This document shows positions 1 through 5,729 of a DNA stretch of 5,729 nucleotides, piece by piece (position 1 is the first letter of the stretch; each line of letters opens with the position of its first letter). This stretch comes from an uncultured Oxalobacter sp. (lineage in GTDB: Bacteria; Pseudomonadota; Gammaproteobacteria; Burkholderiales; Burkholderiaceae_D), in NCBI GenBank assembly GCA_937916185.1, contig CALGGD010000435.1:1-5729 (forward strand), in the 5' to 3' direction. Below the pieces are notes generated by a model, which was given only the letters and a program-made list of their open reading frames with translations, was not told the DNA's origin and searched no databases. Both the position numbers and the translations under genes were made by a program.

Positions 1-40
1 CGTGATGTGACTGGAGTTCAGACGTGTGCTCTTCCGATCT
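1..40 (+). other. Illumina TruSeq index-1 adapter left in the assembly
   Basis: This stretch is technical sequence. Bases 1-6 (CGTGAT) are the reverse complement of the TruSeq index ATCACG (index 1). Bases 7-40 match, as I remember it, the 34-base constant part of the Illumina multiplexing index primer, which ends in GCTCTTCCGATCT. Genomic sequence therefore starts at base 41. The match covers the whole index-plus-primer segment with no mismatch, so chance similarity is not credible. Nothing in these bases should be translated or used for homology, and the leftward gene at 41-161 must be treated as cut here. Confidence 0.97.
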
Positions 41-161
41 CTGCCACCGCATGGGCAGGCAGGACTGTACCTGCCAAGAGGCCCAGCATAGCCAACAGGC
101 AGGTCATGGTCAGACGGTGCAATGTCTGCAAGGCACTGGAGAAAACAGGATAGCAGGTCAT
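41..161 (-). CDS. N-terminal fragment of an exported protein, family unknown
   Basis: Reading leftward from the ATG at 161-159 gives 40 codons that stay open up to the adapter junction. The product begins MTCYPVFSSALQTLHR, followed by a hydrophobic core (about residues 17-34, TMTCLLAMLGLLAGTVL) and PAHA-VA. That is a typical Sec signal peptide with an AxA-type cleavage site near residue 38. In the same frame a stop (TAA, 176-174) lies just upstream, so the start is this ATG or the internal ATG at 107. I see no good Shine-Dalgarno before either. The gene is divergent from ribF and shares its promoter region. Only the signal peptide is left, so the mature protein and its role cannot be named; a periplasmic or outer-membrane location is inferred. 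The fragment was too short to appear as a long ORF, but its composition is strongly signal-peptide-like. Confidence 0.62.
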
Positions 162-210
162 GGCGGGGGATTTTTACCTGGGTGTTTCTAACGGATTGCC
201 GACTGAAAGC

Positions 211-218
211 ATTATAAT
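211..218. promoter_or_regulatory. Divergent -10 palindrome (ATTATAAT) between ribF and the leftward gene
   Basis: The eight bases ATTATAAT are their own reverse complement. They contain a perfect sigma-70 -10 hexamer TATAAT on the plus strand (213-218) and on the minus strand (216-211). Plus-strand initiation would fall near 225, giving ribF a leader of about 24 nt. Minus-strand initiation would fall near 204, about 43 nt before the leftward ATG. No convincing TTGACA-like -35 box sits 16-18 bp away on either strand; TTGCCG at 196-201 is too close for the plus-strand -10. The -10 match and position are seen directly; promoter activity is inferred. Confidence 0.5.
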
Positions 219-248
219 TCCATATTTTGGCAGTTTTTGAAAACTTCG

Positions 249-1214
249 ATGAGGGTCTTCCGCAGTTTATCTCCCAATGCAGCAGGCGCGCCCTGTGCCT
301 TGGCCATCGGCAATTTTGATGGGGTGCATAAGGGGCACCGTGCCCTGCTCCAGCAGCTGAAGACGGCGGCAGACCGTTTAGGCGTGTTGCCTACCGTGTT
401 GACATTCAGTCCGCATCCCCGGCAGTTTTTTGCCAAGAGTGCGGGGAAACAGGTGGATACGCCTATCACCATCACGCCTTTCCGGGACAAGATGCAGGCA
501 TTGGCGGAAGCAGGGGTTGAACAGGTCTGCGTCGCACGGTTTGACCGGGAGATGGCGGCAATGACAGCCTCGGCGTTCATTGAAAAGGTGCTTGTTGGTG
601 CACTCAATGCCCGTTGGATAATAGTTGGTGAGAATTTCCGTTTTGGCAAAGACCGGGCAGGGACAACGGATTTGCTGGTTAAGGCAGGAAAACAGCAGCG
701 TTTTGAGGTGAGGGTCATGCCTGCCGTGATGGATGGAAAAGACAGGGTTTCCTCATCTGGCATCAGGCACGCACTGGCGTTGGGACAGTTTGACAGGGTG
801 GCGCAGCTGCTTGGCCGTCCCTACAGGCTTTCAGGGCATGTTGTACATGGCGACAGGTTGGGGCGTGAGCTGGGATTTCCAACGGCAAACCTGCCGATGG
901 AGCCGTATCATCCTGCCCTGTCAGGGGTATTCATCACCCGTGTTTATGGCGTTTCCAGAAATCCTGTCCCGGCTGTATCGATGATTGGCAACCGCCCGAC
1001 AGTCATGGAAAATGGCAGAACGGTATTGGAGACCCATCTGCTTGGTTTCTCAGGCGTTATTTACGGCGCATTGATCAAGGTCGAGTTTTTGAGGAAACTG
1101 CGGGACAACCGGAAATTCCCTGGTTTGGACGCATTGAAAACAGCGGTCCAGCAGGATATTGAGAAGGCAAAGCAGTATTTCAGTTCATTGGGATGCCGCG
1201 CGGCTATTGGCTGA
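249..1214 (+). CDS. ribF: Bifunctional riboflavin kinase / FAD synthetase
   Basis: RibF phosphorylates riboflavin to FMN and adenylylates FMN to FAD in the cytoplasm. I start it at ATG 249 (321 aa, MRVFRSL), which matches the usual short N-terminus. An in-frame TTG at 237 would add only four residues, and neither start has a clear Shine-Dalgarno. The N-terminal FAD synthetase (nucleotidyltransferase) half shows GNFDGVHKGH (21-30), FSPHP (53-57), GENFRFGKDRAG (127-138) and SSSGIR (168-173). The C-terminal riboflavin kinase half, from about 184, shows GHVVHGDRLGRELGFPTANL with the GFPTAN signature at 209-214, NRPTV (248-252), and ETHLL with the expected catalytic Glu at 261. The length is normal for the family. 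Oddities are G266 and V270 where HLxDFxGDLYG usually has Asp (here HLLGFSGVIYG). It is first in the rightward cluster, 66 bp before ileS, and is probably transcribed from the TATAAT-containing region upstream. Confidence 0.96.
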   Translation: MRVFRSLSPNAAGAPCALAIGNFDGVHKGHRALLQQLKTAADRLGVLPTVLTFSPHPRQFFAKSAGKQVDTPITITPFRDKMQALAEAGVEQVCVARFDREMAAMTASAFIEKVLVGALNARWIIVGENFRFGKDRAGTTDLLVKAGKQQRFEVRVMPAVMDGKDRVSSSGIRHALALGQFDRVAQLLGRPYRLSGHVVHGDRLGRELGFPTANLPMEPYHPALSGVFITRVYGVSRNPVPAVSMIGNRPTVMENGRTVLETHLLGFSGVIYGALIKVEFLRKLRDNRKFPGLDALKTAVQQDIEKAKQYFSSLGCRAAIG

Positions 1215-1280
1215 TTCAACAGCAGAAGCCAAAGAACGGGTAAAATCTAACGTTTAACATTCAATCTGAGCGTAATCAAA

Positions 1281-4196
1281 ATGGCGAACAAACCATCTGA
1301 CCAGACAGGCAAGAAGAAAAAACAGGATAAGGTGAAACTGCCTCCTGAATATGCAGTCAACATGCCGGACACGCCTTTCCCGATGCGCGGGAACCTGGCG
1401 AAACGGGAACCGGAATGGGTCAAGGAATGGCAGGAAAAGAAAATCTACCATCGTATTCGCAAAGCCGCCAAAGGGCGTCCGCAGTTCATCCTGCATGATG
1501 GCCCGCCGTATGCCAACGGTGATATCCATATCGGCCATGCCGTCAACAAAATCCTGAAGGATATCGTACTCAAATCCAAGGGACTGGCAGGTTTCGATGC
1601 GCCATACATCCCAGGTTGGGACTGCCATGGTATGCCGATTGAAATCCAGATTGAGAAACAGTTCGGCAAGGGTCTTCCGGCACTTGATGTGCAGGCGAAA
1701 GCCCGTGACTATGCCAGTGAACAGGTTGAACGCCAGAAAAAAGACTTCATCCGTCTTGGTGTGCTGGCGGATTGGGACAACCCCTATCTGACCATGAACC
1801 ACCAGAACGAAGCGGCGGAAATCCGCGCGCTTGCCCGCCTGCTTGAGAAAGGCTATGTCTTCCGTGGGCTGAAACCGGTCAACTGGTGTTTTGACTGCCG
1901 TTCCGCGCTGGCAGAGGCGGAAGTTGAATACCAGGACCGCCGTGATCCGGAAATCGATGTCGGTTTCCCTTTTGCTGAACCGGAAAAAGTCGCCAGGGCA
2001 TTTGGCTTGGATGGATTGCCGTCTGAAAAAGGCTATATCATCATCTGGACCACCACACCATGGACCATTCCCGCAAACCAGGCGTTGAACCTGCATCCTG
2101 AGTTCGTCTATGCGTTGGTTGAGACAGAAAAAGGTCTGGTCATTGTTGCGGAAGAGCGGGCGAAACTGCCTGCCCAGGAAGCTGGCAAGGCGCTGCTGCA
2201 GGCGCGCTATGGGCTGGAAAAATGGAAAATCATTGCCACAACAGCAGGCAGGAACCTTGAGAACATCCGGTTCTGGCATCCATTGTCTGATGCGCATGAA
2301 GGTTTCAGGCGGACAGCGCCAGTCTATATGGCGGAATATGTCACCTTGGATACCGGTACCGGCATAGTCCATTCCGCACCGGCATATGGTGTGGATGACT
2401 TCCTGTCCTGCAAGGTCTATGGTATGCCTGACGGTGATATCCTCAATCCTGTCATGGGTGATGGCCATTATGCCTCGACCCTGCCATTGTTCGGTGGAAA
2501 GATGATCTGGGAGGCAGGCAGGGACATCTGTGACGCCATGAAACGTGCCGGTACCCTGTTCAATCTCAATATGATGACCCACAGCTATATGCACTGCTGG
2601 CGTCATAAGACCCCGATTGTCTACCGTGCGACCTCCCAGTGGTTTGCCGGTATGGACATCAAACCGAGGGAAGGGGGGCTAACCTTGCGGGAGGCTGCGC
2701 TCAAGGGCGTTGCGCAGACCCGTTTTTTTCCGGACTGGGGGCGTGCCCGCCTGAATGCCATGATTGCCAACCGTCCTGACTGGACACTTTCCCGTCAACG
2801 TCAGTGGGGAGTCCCGATGGCGTTTTTCGTCCACAAGGAAACCGGTGAACTGCATCCTCGTACCCCTGAGCTGCTGGAAGCCGTCGCGGCGCGTGTTGAG
2901 AAGGAAGGGATTGAGGCATGGCAGCGCCTTGATCCGGCAGAACTGCTGGGTGATGAGTCCGCCATGTATGAAAAGAACCGTGACACGCTGGATGTCTGGT
3001 TCGATTCCGGGGCGACCCACCTTACGGTGCTGCGCACGTCCCATGCAGGTATCCTGAGCTGGCCGGCAGACCTGTATCTCGAAGGTTCTGACCAGCATCG
3101 CGGCTGGTTCCATTCCTCCCTGCTGACGGGGTGTATGCTGGATGGCCAGCCGCCATACAGGATGCTGCTGACCCATGGTTTTGTCGTTGATGGCGAGGGC
3201 AAGAAAATGTCCAAGTCACTCGGCAATGTGATTGCGCCGCAGAAAATCTTCGATTCATTGGGTGCGGATATCCTGCGCCTGTGGGTGGCGGCAACGGATT
3301 ATTCTGGGGAGTTGTGCATTTCCGATGAAATCCTCAAGCGTGTGACGGAATCCTACCGCCGTATCCGGAACACCTTGCGGTTCCTGTTGTCCAACACCGC
3401 TGATTTCGATATTGCCAAAGATGGTGTCCCATTGGATGGGCTGCTAGAGATTGACCGTTATGCCATTGTCACCATGAAAGCCCTGCAGGCGGAACTCATG
3501 GCGCATTATGAAAAATTTGAATTCCATCCCGTGGTTGCCAAACTGCAGACCTACTGTTCTGAAGAATTGGGCAGCCTGTATCTTGATATCCTGAAAGACC
3601 GCCTCTATACATCAGGAACCTCTTCCAAAGCGCGCCGCTCCGCACAGACAGCCCTTTGGCACATCACCCATGCCTTGCTGCGCCTGATGGCGCCAATCCT
3701 TTCCTTCACAGCGGAAGAGGCATGGAAAGCCTTTGCCTCCCCTGGGGAATTTGCCGCCAGTGATGAAACCATCTTCACATTGACAGCCTATGAGCTGCCG
3801 GATATCGCAGACGGTGAGGCATTGCTTGCCAAGTATGAATCCCTCAAGATAATCCGTGCGGATGTCATGAAGCAGCTTGAAGAAGTCCGTATTGCGGGGC
3901 AGATCGGTTCTTCCCTGCAGGCGGAAATTGAAATCCGGGCATCTGGTGACAGGTTCCAGGCACTCAACAGCCTTGGCGGGGATCTCAAGTTCCTGATGAT
4001 TACCTCACGTGCCGATGTTGTCGAGGTGCCGGATGAAAAGGCAGAGGCCATTACGGTCAAGCCATCAGCCAACCGCAAATGCGAACGTTGCTGGCATTAC
4101 AGTGAGGATGTGGGCAGGGATCCGAAACATCCGCTCATCTGTCCCCGCTGTACCGAGAATCTGTTTGGTGCAGGTGAAAAACGCCGGTTTATTTAA
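1281..4196 (+). CDS. ileS: Isoleucyl-tRNA synthetase
   Basis: This class I enzyme charges tRNA-Ile with isoleucine and clears mischarged valine in the cytoplasm. The 971-aa product carries the full bacterial set in order. [12 protein letters not shown] has HIGH at 83-86. The CP1 editing domain shows TTTPWT (257-262) and [16 protein letters not shown] with D372-D373. WFDSG (573-577) and [10 protein letters not shown] (601-610) complete the active site, followed by KMSKS (642-646) and the anticodon-binding helical region. A C-terminal zinc finger has C934, C937, C954 and C957 (CERC...CPRC). That zinc finger and the PPYANG-HIGH wording fit the ordinary bacterial IleS type rather than the eukaryote-like mupirocin-resistant one; this is a family inference. 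The N-terminus is lysine-rich (KKKKQDK) and about 10-15 residues longer than I expect in relatives. The Shine-Dalgarno before ATG 1281 is weak (GAGCG). The gene follows ribF by 66 bp and precedes lspA by 62 bp. Confidence 0.98.
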   Translation: MANKPSDQTGKKKKQDKVKLPPEYAVNMPDTPFPMRGNLAKREPEWVKEWQEKKIYHRIRKAAKGRPQFILHDGPPYANGDIHIGHAVNKILKDIVLKSKGLAGFDAPYIPGWDCHGMPIEIQIEKQFGKGLPALDVQAKARDYASEQVERQKKDFIRLGVLADWDNPYLTMNHQNEAAEIRALARLLEKGYVFRGLKPVNWCFDCRSALAEAEVEYQDRRDPEIDVGFPFAEPEKVARAFGLDGLPSEKGYIIIWTTTPWTIPANQALNLHPEFVYALVETEKGLVIVAEERAKLPAQEAGKALLQARYGLEKWKIIATTAGRNLENIRFWHPLSDAHEGFRRTAPVYMAEYVTLDTGTGIVHSAPAYGVDDFLSCKVYGMPDGDILNPVMGDGHYASTLPLFGGKMIWEAGRDICDAMKRAGTLFNLNMMTHSYMHCWRHKTPIVYRATSQWFAGMDIKPREGGLTLREAALKGVAQTRFFPDWGRARLNAMIANRPDWTLSRQRQWGVPMAFFVHKETGELHPRTPELLEAVAARVEKEGIEAWQRLDPAELLGDESAMYEKNRDTLDVWFDSGATHLTVLRTSHAGILSWPADLYLEGSDQHRGWFHSSLLTGCMLDGQPPYRMLLTHGFVVDGEGKKMSKSLGNVIAPQKIFDSLGADILRLWVAATDYSGELCISDEILKRVTESYRRIRNTLRFLLSNTADFDIAKDGVPLDGLLEIDRYAIVTMKALQAELMAHYEKFEFHPVVAKLQTYCSEELGSLYLDILKDRLYTSGTSSKARRSAQTALWHITHALLRLMAPILSFTAEEAWKAFASPGEFAASDETIFTLTAYELPDIADGEALLAKYESLKIIRADVMKQLEEVRIAGQIGSSLQAEIEIRASGDRFQALNSLGGDLKFLMITSRADVVEVPDEKAEAITVKPSANRKCERCWHYSEDVGRDPKHPLICPRCTENLFGAGEKRRFI

Positions 4197-4206
4197 GGGC
4201 ATCGGG

Positions 4207-4344
4207 AAAGGAAACATGGGGAAGGGGCGCTCCCCCTTGGAAATCTGGGCATGGTATTATGGTAAAAAGAAGGGTCTTTTCACAGGACAGCAGCATCAGC
4301 ATCATCTGGTGGCTGGTTGTTGCTGCGTTGGTTGTCGTCTTTGA
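4207..4344 (+). other. Ribosome binding site plus 42-codon overlapping frame across the lspA start
   Basis: AAAGGA (4207-4212) lies just before ATG 4216, a better placed Shine-Dalgarno than anything before the annotated lspA ATG. The frame encodes MGKGRSPLEIWAWYYGKKKG, then runs on as low-quality-looking residues (QQHQHHLVAGCCCVGC) and stops at 4342-4344 inside lspA. The first 19 or so codons have GC-leaning third positions like real genes here, while the later part looks like an out-of-frame shadow. Removing one G from the GGG at 4272-4274 would fuse this start to the LspA frame as ...WYYGKKKVFSQDSS. It may be the true lspA start broken by a base error or mutation, a leader ORF that couples translation from ileS to lspA, or chance. 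The sequence does not decide between these. Confidence 0.35.
4222..4238 (+). promoter_or_regulatory. Small GC-rich hairpin in the ileS-lspA gap
   Basis: AAGGGG (4222-4227) and CCCCTT (4233-4238) can pair as a six-base stem around a five-base loop (CGCTC). No run of T follows, so it is not an intrinsic terminator. It sits right after ATG 4216 and about 20 nt before ATG 4259, so as RNA it could affect which start ribosomes use. The pairing is visible; a regulatory role is speculative. Confidence 0.25.
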
Positions 4345-4759
4345 CCAGGTTTCAAAACGTTGGGTACTGAGCCTGATGCAGCTGGGTGAAACCATCCGTG
4401 TCACCTCTTTTTTTAATCTGCATCTCCTCTACAACGAAGGGTCCGCATTCAGTTTCCTGGCATCCCAGTCAGGCTGGCAGCGGATGCTTTTTGTGGCTAT
4501 CGGCATTCTGGCTGCGCTCTTTATCCTTTATGAAATCCGAAAGCATCGGGACAACAGCGTATTCTGCTTTGCGTTGGCATTGATCCTTGGCGGGGACATT
4601 GGCAATGTGATTGACCGTCTGGCGTATGGTCATGTCGTGGATTTCCTGGACTTCCATCTGGGAACATCGCACTATCCCACATTCAACATTGCGGACTGCG
4701 GGGTCTGTGTCGGTGCGTTGATATTCGTCATTTTGGAGTTCCGTAGGAAAAAAAGCTGA
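4259..4759 (+). CDS. lspA: Lipoprotein signal peptidase (signal peptidase II)
   Basis: LspA is an inner-membrane aspartyl protease that cuts signal peptides from diacylglyceryl-modified prolipoproteins. The 166-aa length is typical. Four hydrophobic segments are visible at about 14-28, 76-92, 100-118 and 147-161, with a basic tail (FRRKKS). Family motifs are FDQVSKRWV (28-36), NEGSAFSFL (59-67), GGDIGNVIDR (111-120), GHVVDF (124-129) and FNIADC (142-147). The catalytic Asp pair is read as D128 and D146 by comparison with known LspA proteins. D113 replaces the usual Ala/Ser of GGAxGN, and the block after D146 reads CGVC rather than the usual S/T-AI. The ATG at 4259 has no good Shine-Dalgarno and the first codons include AGA-AGG, whereas ATG 4216 in another frame has a good one, so the N-terminus is uncertain. 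The gene lies 62 bp after ileS and 36 bp before coaBC, probably in the same operon. Confidence 0.95.
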   Translation: MVKRRVFSQDSSISIIWWLVVAALVVVFDQVSKRWVLSLMQLGETIRVTSFFNLHLLYNEGSAFSFLASQSGWQRMLFVAIGILAALFILYEIRKHRDNSVFCFALALILGGDIGNVIDRLAYGHVVDFLDFHLGTSHYPTFNIADCGVCVGALIFVILEFRRKKS

Positions 4760-4784
4760 TTGGGCTGAACGGGAACAGCAATAC

Positions 4785-4790
4785 AGGGAG
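4785..4790 (+). promoter_or_regulatory. Ribosome binding site of coaBC
   Basis: AGGGAG ends five bases before ATG 4796. It is the strongest Shine-Dalgarno in the window and fixes the coaBC start, which also gives the expected N-terminus (MELSGKTVLLGLTGGIA). Confidence 0.8.
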
Positions 4791-4795
4791 ACAAC

Positions 4796-5728
4796 ATGGA
4801 ACTGTCAGGGAAAACCGTTTTATTGGGACTCACAGGAGGCATTGCCTGTTATAAAGCAGCAGAGTTTGCGCGTGCCATGATCCGCGAAGGCGCAACAGTG
4901 CATGCGGTGATGACAGAAAGTGCTCAGCAGTTCATCACGCCTTTGACCCTGCAGGCATTGACAGGCAATCCTGTCTTCACCAGTTCATGGGACAACCGGC
5001 AGCGCAACAATATGCCCCATATCGACTTGCCTAGGAAAGTGGATGTCATTGCCATTGCTCCCTGTACGGCGAATTTCATTGCCAAGCTGGCAAACGGCAT
5101 CTGCGATGACCTGCTGTCAACATTGTGCCAGGCCCGTCCTGCTGCGGTGCCACTGTTGGTGGCGCCGGCAATGAATGTCGAGATGTGGGAAAAACCCGCT
5201 ACGCAGCGCAATATCCACCAGCTTCAGGCAGATGGAGTCGGCATCATGGGACCGGCGTCTGGTTTCCAGGCGTGCGGCGAGGTTGGGAAGGGCCGGATGC
5301 TGGAACCTGCTGAACTGGTTGAGGAGGTCATTGCCGCTCTGCAGCCAAAGACCATGGCTGGGCGCCACTTCCTGATCACTGCAGGACCGACCTTTGAACC
5401 GATTGATCCTGTCCGTGGCATCACCAACCGTTCATCCGGCAAGATGGGCTATGCCATCGCCCGTGCGGCATGGCTTGCCGGAGCTGAGGTTACCCTTGTT
5501 TCAGGACCGACAGCATTGCCTGTGCCCTATGGTGTAAAACGTATTGATGTCATCAGTGCCCGCGAAATGCTTGAAGCAGTGACAGGGAACCTTGAAGGCA
5601 AGGATGTCTTCATCGCTGTCGCCGCTGTTGCCGACTGGCGTGTCAAACAGGCAAGTACCCAGAAAATCAAGAAGGTGGCAGGTCTTTCTTTAATAACCCA
5701 AAAGAAATTGATGGCAAGTTTAGCGTAA
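4796..5728 (+). CDS. coaBC: CoaBC (Dfp): phosphopantothenoylcysteine decarboxylase / synthetase, 3' end lost or damaged
   Basis: CoaBC performs two consecutive steps of coenzyme A synthesis. CoaB joins cysteine to 4'-phosphopantothenate using CTP, and the FMN-bound CoaC half decarboxylates the product to 4'-phosphopantetheine. The CoaC half (about 1-185) shows GLTGGIACYKA, the active-site histidine in PHIDL (H75), APAMNVEMW (N127) and GFQACGEVGKGRM with catalytic C160. The CoaB half starts near 190 with ITAGPTFEPIDPVR and ITNRSSGKMG (209-218), then VAAVADW (275-281) and KIKK (290-293). These positions track E. coli Dfp closely. After KIKK the sequence becomes AT-rich and loses the expected NPDIL block, then stops at 5726-5728. 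The 310-aa product is roughly 90 residues short of the usual 400 or so and lacks the CTP/dimer region of CoaB. As this coincides with the window edge, a contig-end artefact is more likely than a true short protein. Confidence 0.93.
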   Translation: MELSGKTVLLGLTGGIACYKAAEFARAMIREGATVHAVMTESAQQFITPLTLQALTGNPVFTSSWDNRQRNNMPHIDLPRKVDVIAIAPCTANFIAKLANGICDDLLSTLCQARPAAVPLLVAPAMNVEMWEKPATQRNIHQLQADGVGIMGPASGFQACGEVGKGRMLEPAELVEEVIAALQPKTMAGRHFLITAGPTFEPIDPVRGITNRSSGKMGYAIARAAWLAGAEVTLVSGPTALPVPYGVKRIDVISAREMLEAVTGNLEGKDVFIAVAAVADWRVKQASTQKIKKVAGLSLITQKKLMASLA

Positions 5729-5729
5729 G
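5675..5729 (+). other. Anomalous AT-rich tail at the right edge (suspected assembly or sequencing fault)
   Basis: By hand count 17 of the last 49 bases (5681-5729) are G or C, about 35 percent, well below the rest of coaBC. The tail encodes VAGLSLITQKKLMASLA and a stop. Codons TTA and ATA, uncommon elsewhere in these genes, cluster here. LSLITQKKLMASLA can be laid without gaps on the CoaB segment usually reading like LxLxxNPDILAxVA, but the near-invariant NPD becomes QKK. The linker after KIKK is only about three residues where E. coli has about nine. Another frame reads FFNNPKEIDGKFSV, with an NP. A chimeric join, clustered errors, or a real mutation are all possible. Confidence 0.55.

Noticed and set aside
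55..64. Short direct repeat GGCAGGCAGG near the left edge
   Set aside because: It is only two and a half copies of a four-base unit, lies within a signal-peptide coding region, and similar GCAGGC words are common in these genes because of Ala and Gln codon choice.
212..763. A 183-codon minus-strand frame opposite ribF
   Set aside because: It is antisense to the conserved FAD synthetase half of RibF, with a Ser/Ala/Cys-rich composition and no recognisable family. Its start would lie inside ribF.
1241..1246. TAAAAT as a possible -10 box for a separate ileS promoter
   Set aside because: No matching -35 is found at the right spacing, and the 66-bp gap with no terminator makes read-through from ribF the simpler explanation.
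1254..2606. A 450-codon open frame on the minus strand opposite ileS
   Set aside because: It lies wholly antisense to a textbook IleS with every motif intact. Its translation has no recognisable motif and is rich in His, Arg and Cys in the scattered way typical of shadow frames. It persists because codons complementary to stops are rare in that phase of ileS.
2679..3226. Overlapping minus-strand frames of 141 and 165 codons within ileS
   Set aside because: They overlap each other in different frames and oppose conserved IleS catalytic sequence. No ribosome binding site, domain or sensible composition is visible.
4251..4265. A five-codon mini-ORF (ATG GTA TTA TGG TAA) overlapping the lspA ATG
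   Set aside because: It has no ribosome binding site and is short enough to be expected by chance; the 4216 frame is the better candidate for start-site interplay.

Overview
The window looks like one end of a draft contig from a betaproteobacterium, most likely order Burkholderiales and plausibly an Oxalobacteraceae member such as Oxalobacter. The evidence is the gene order ribF-ileS-lspA-coaBC, the Burkholderia/Ralstonia-like wording of the IleS editing-domain motif ([17 protein letters not shown]), and a GC content that by eye is slightly above half. The genus is a guess; the class is fairly safe. This is a housekeeping locus, and I found no mobile element, CRISPR array, defence gene, tRNA or rRNA, and no credible new system.

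Layout. Bases 1-40 are not biological: they match the Illumina TruSeq index-1 adapter/primer exactly. Bases 41-161 hold the start of a leftward gene whose product begins with a signal peptide; the adapter cuts it off. A short divergent intergenic region (162-248) has a palindromic ATTATAAT that supplies a perfect -10 hexamer on each strand. Four rightward genes follow: ribF (249-1214), ileS (1281-4196), lspA (4259-4759) and coaBC/dfp (4796-5728). The gaps between them are 66, 62 and 36 bp, with no convincing terminator, so they are probably one operon.

How the genes relate. RibF makes FMN and FAD, and the CoaC half of CoaBC is an FMN-dependent decarboxylase in coenzyme A synthesis. IleS charges tRNA-Ile, and LspA removes signal peptides from lipoproteins in the inner membrane. 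The shared theme is core metabolism and envelope maintenance rather than one pathway.

The parts worth a second look are mostly about sequence integrity. These are the adapter at the left edge, an AT-rich and poorly conserved 55-base tail that ends coaBC about 90 residues early exactly at the right edge, and the lspA start. At lspA a better-placed ribosome binding site drives a different frame that would join LspA if one G were removed. Smaller points are residue substitutions in LspA and RibF beside conserved motifs.
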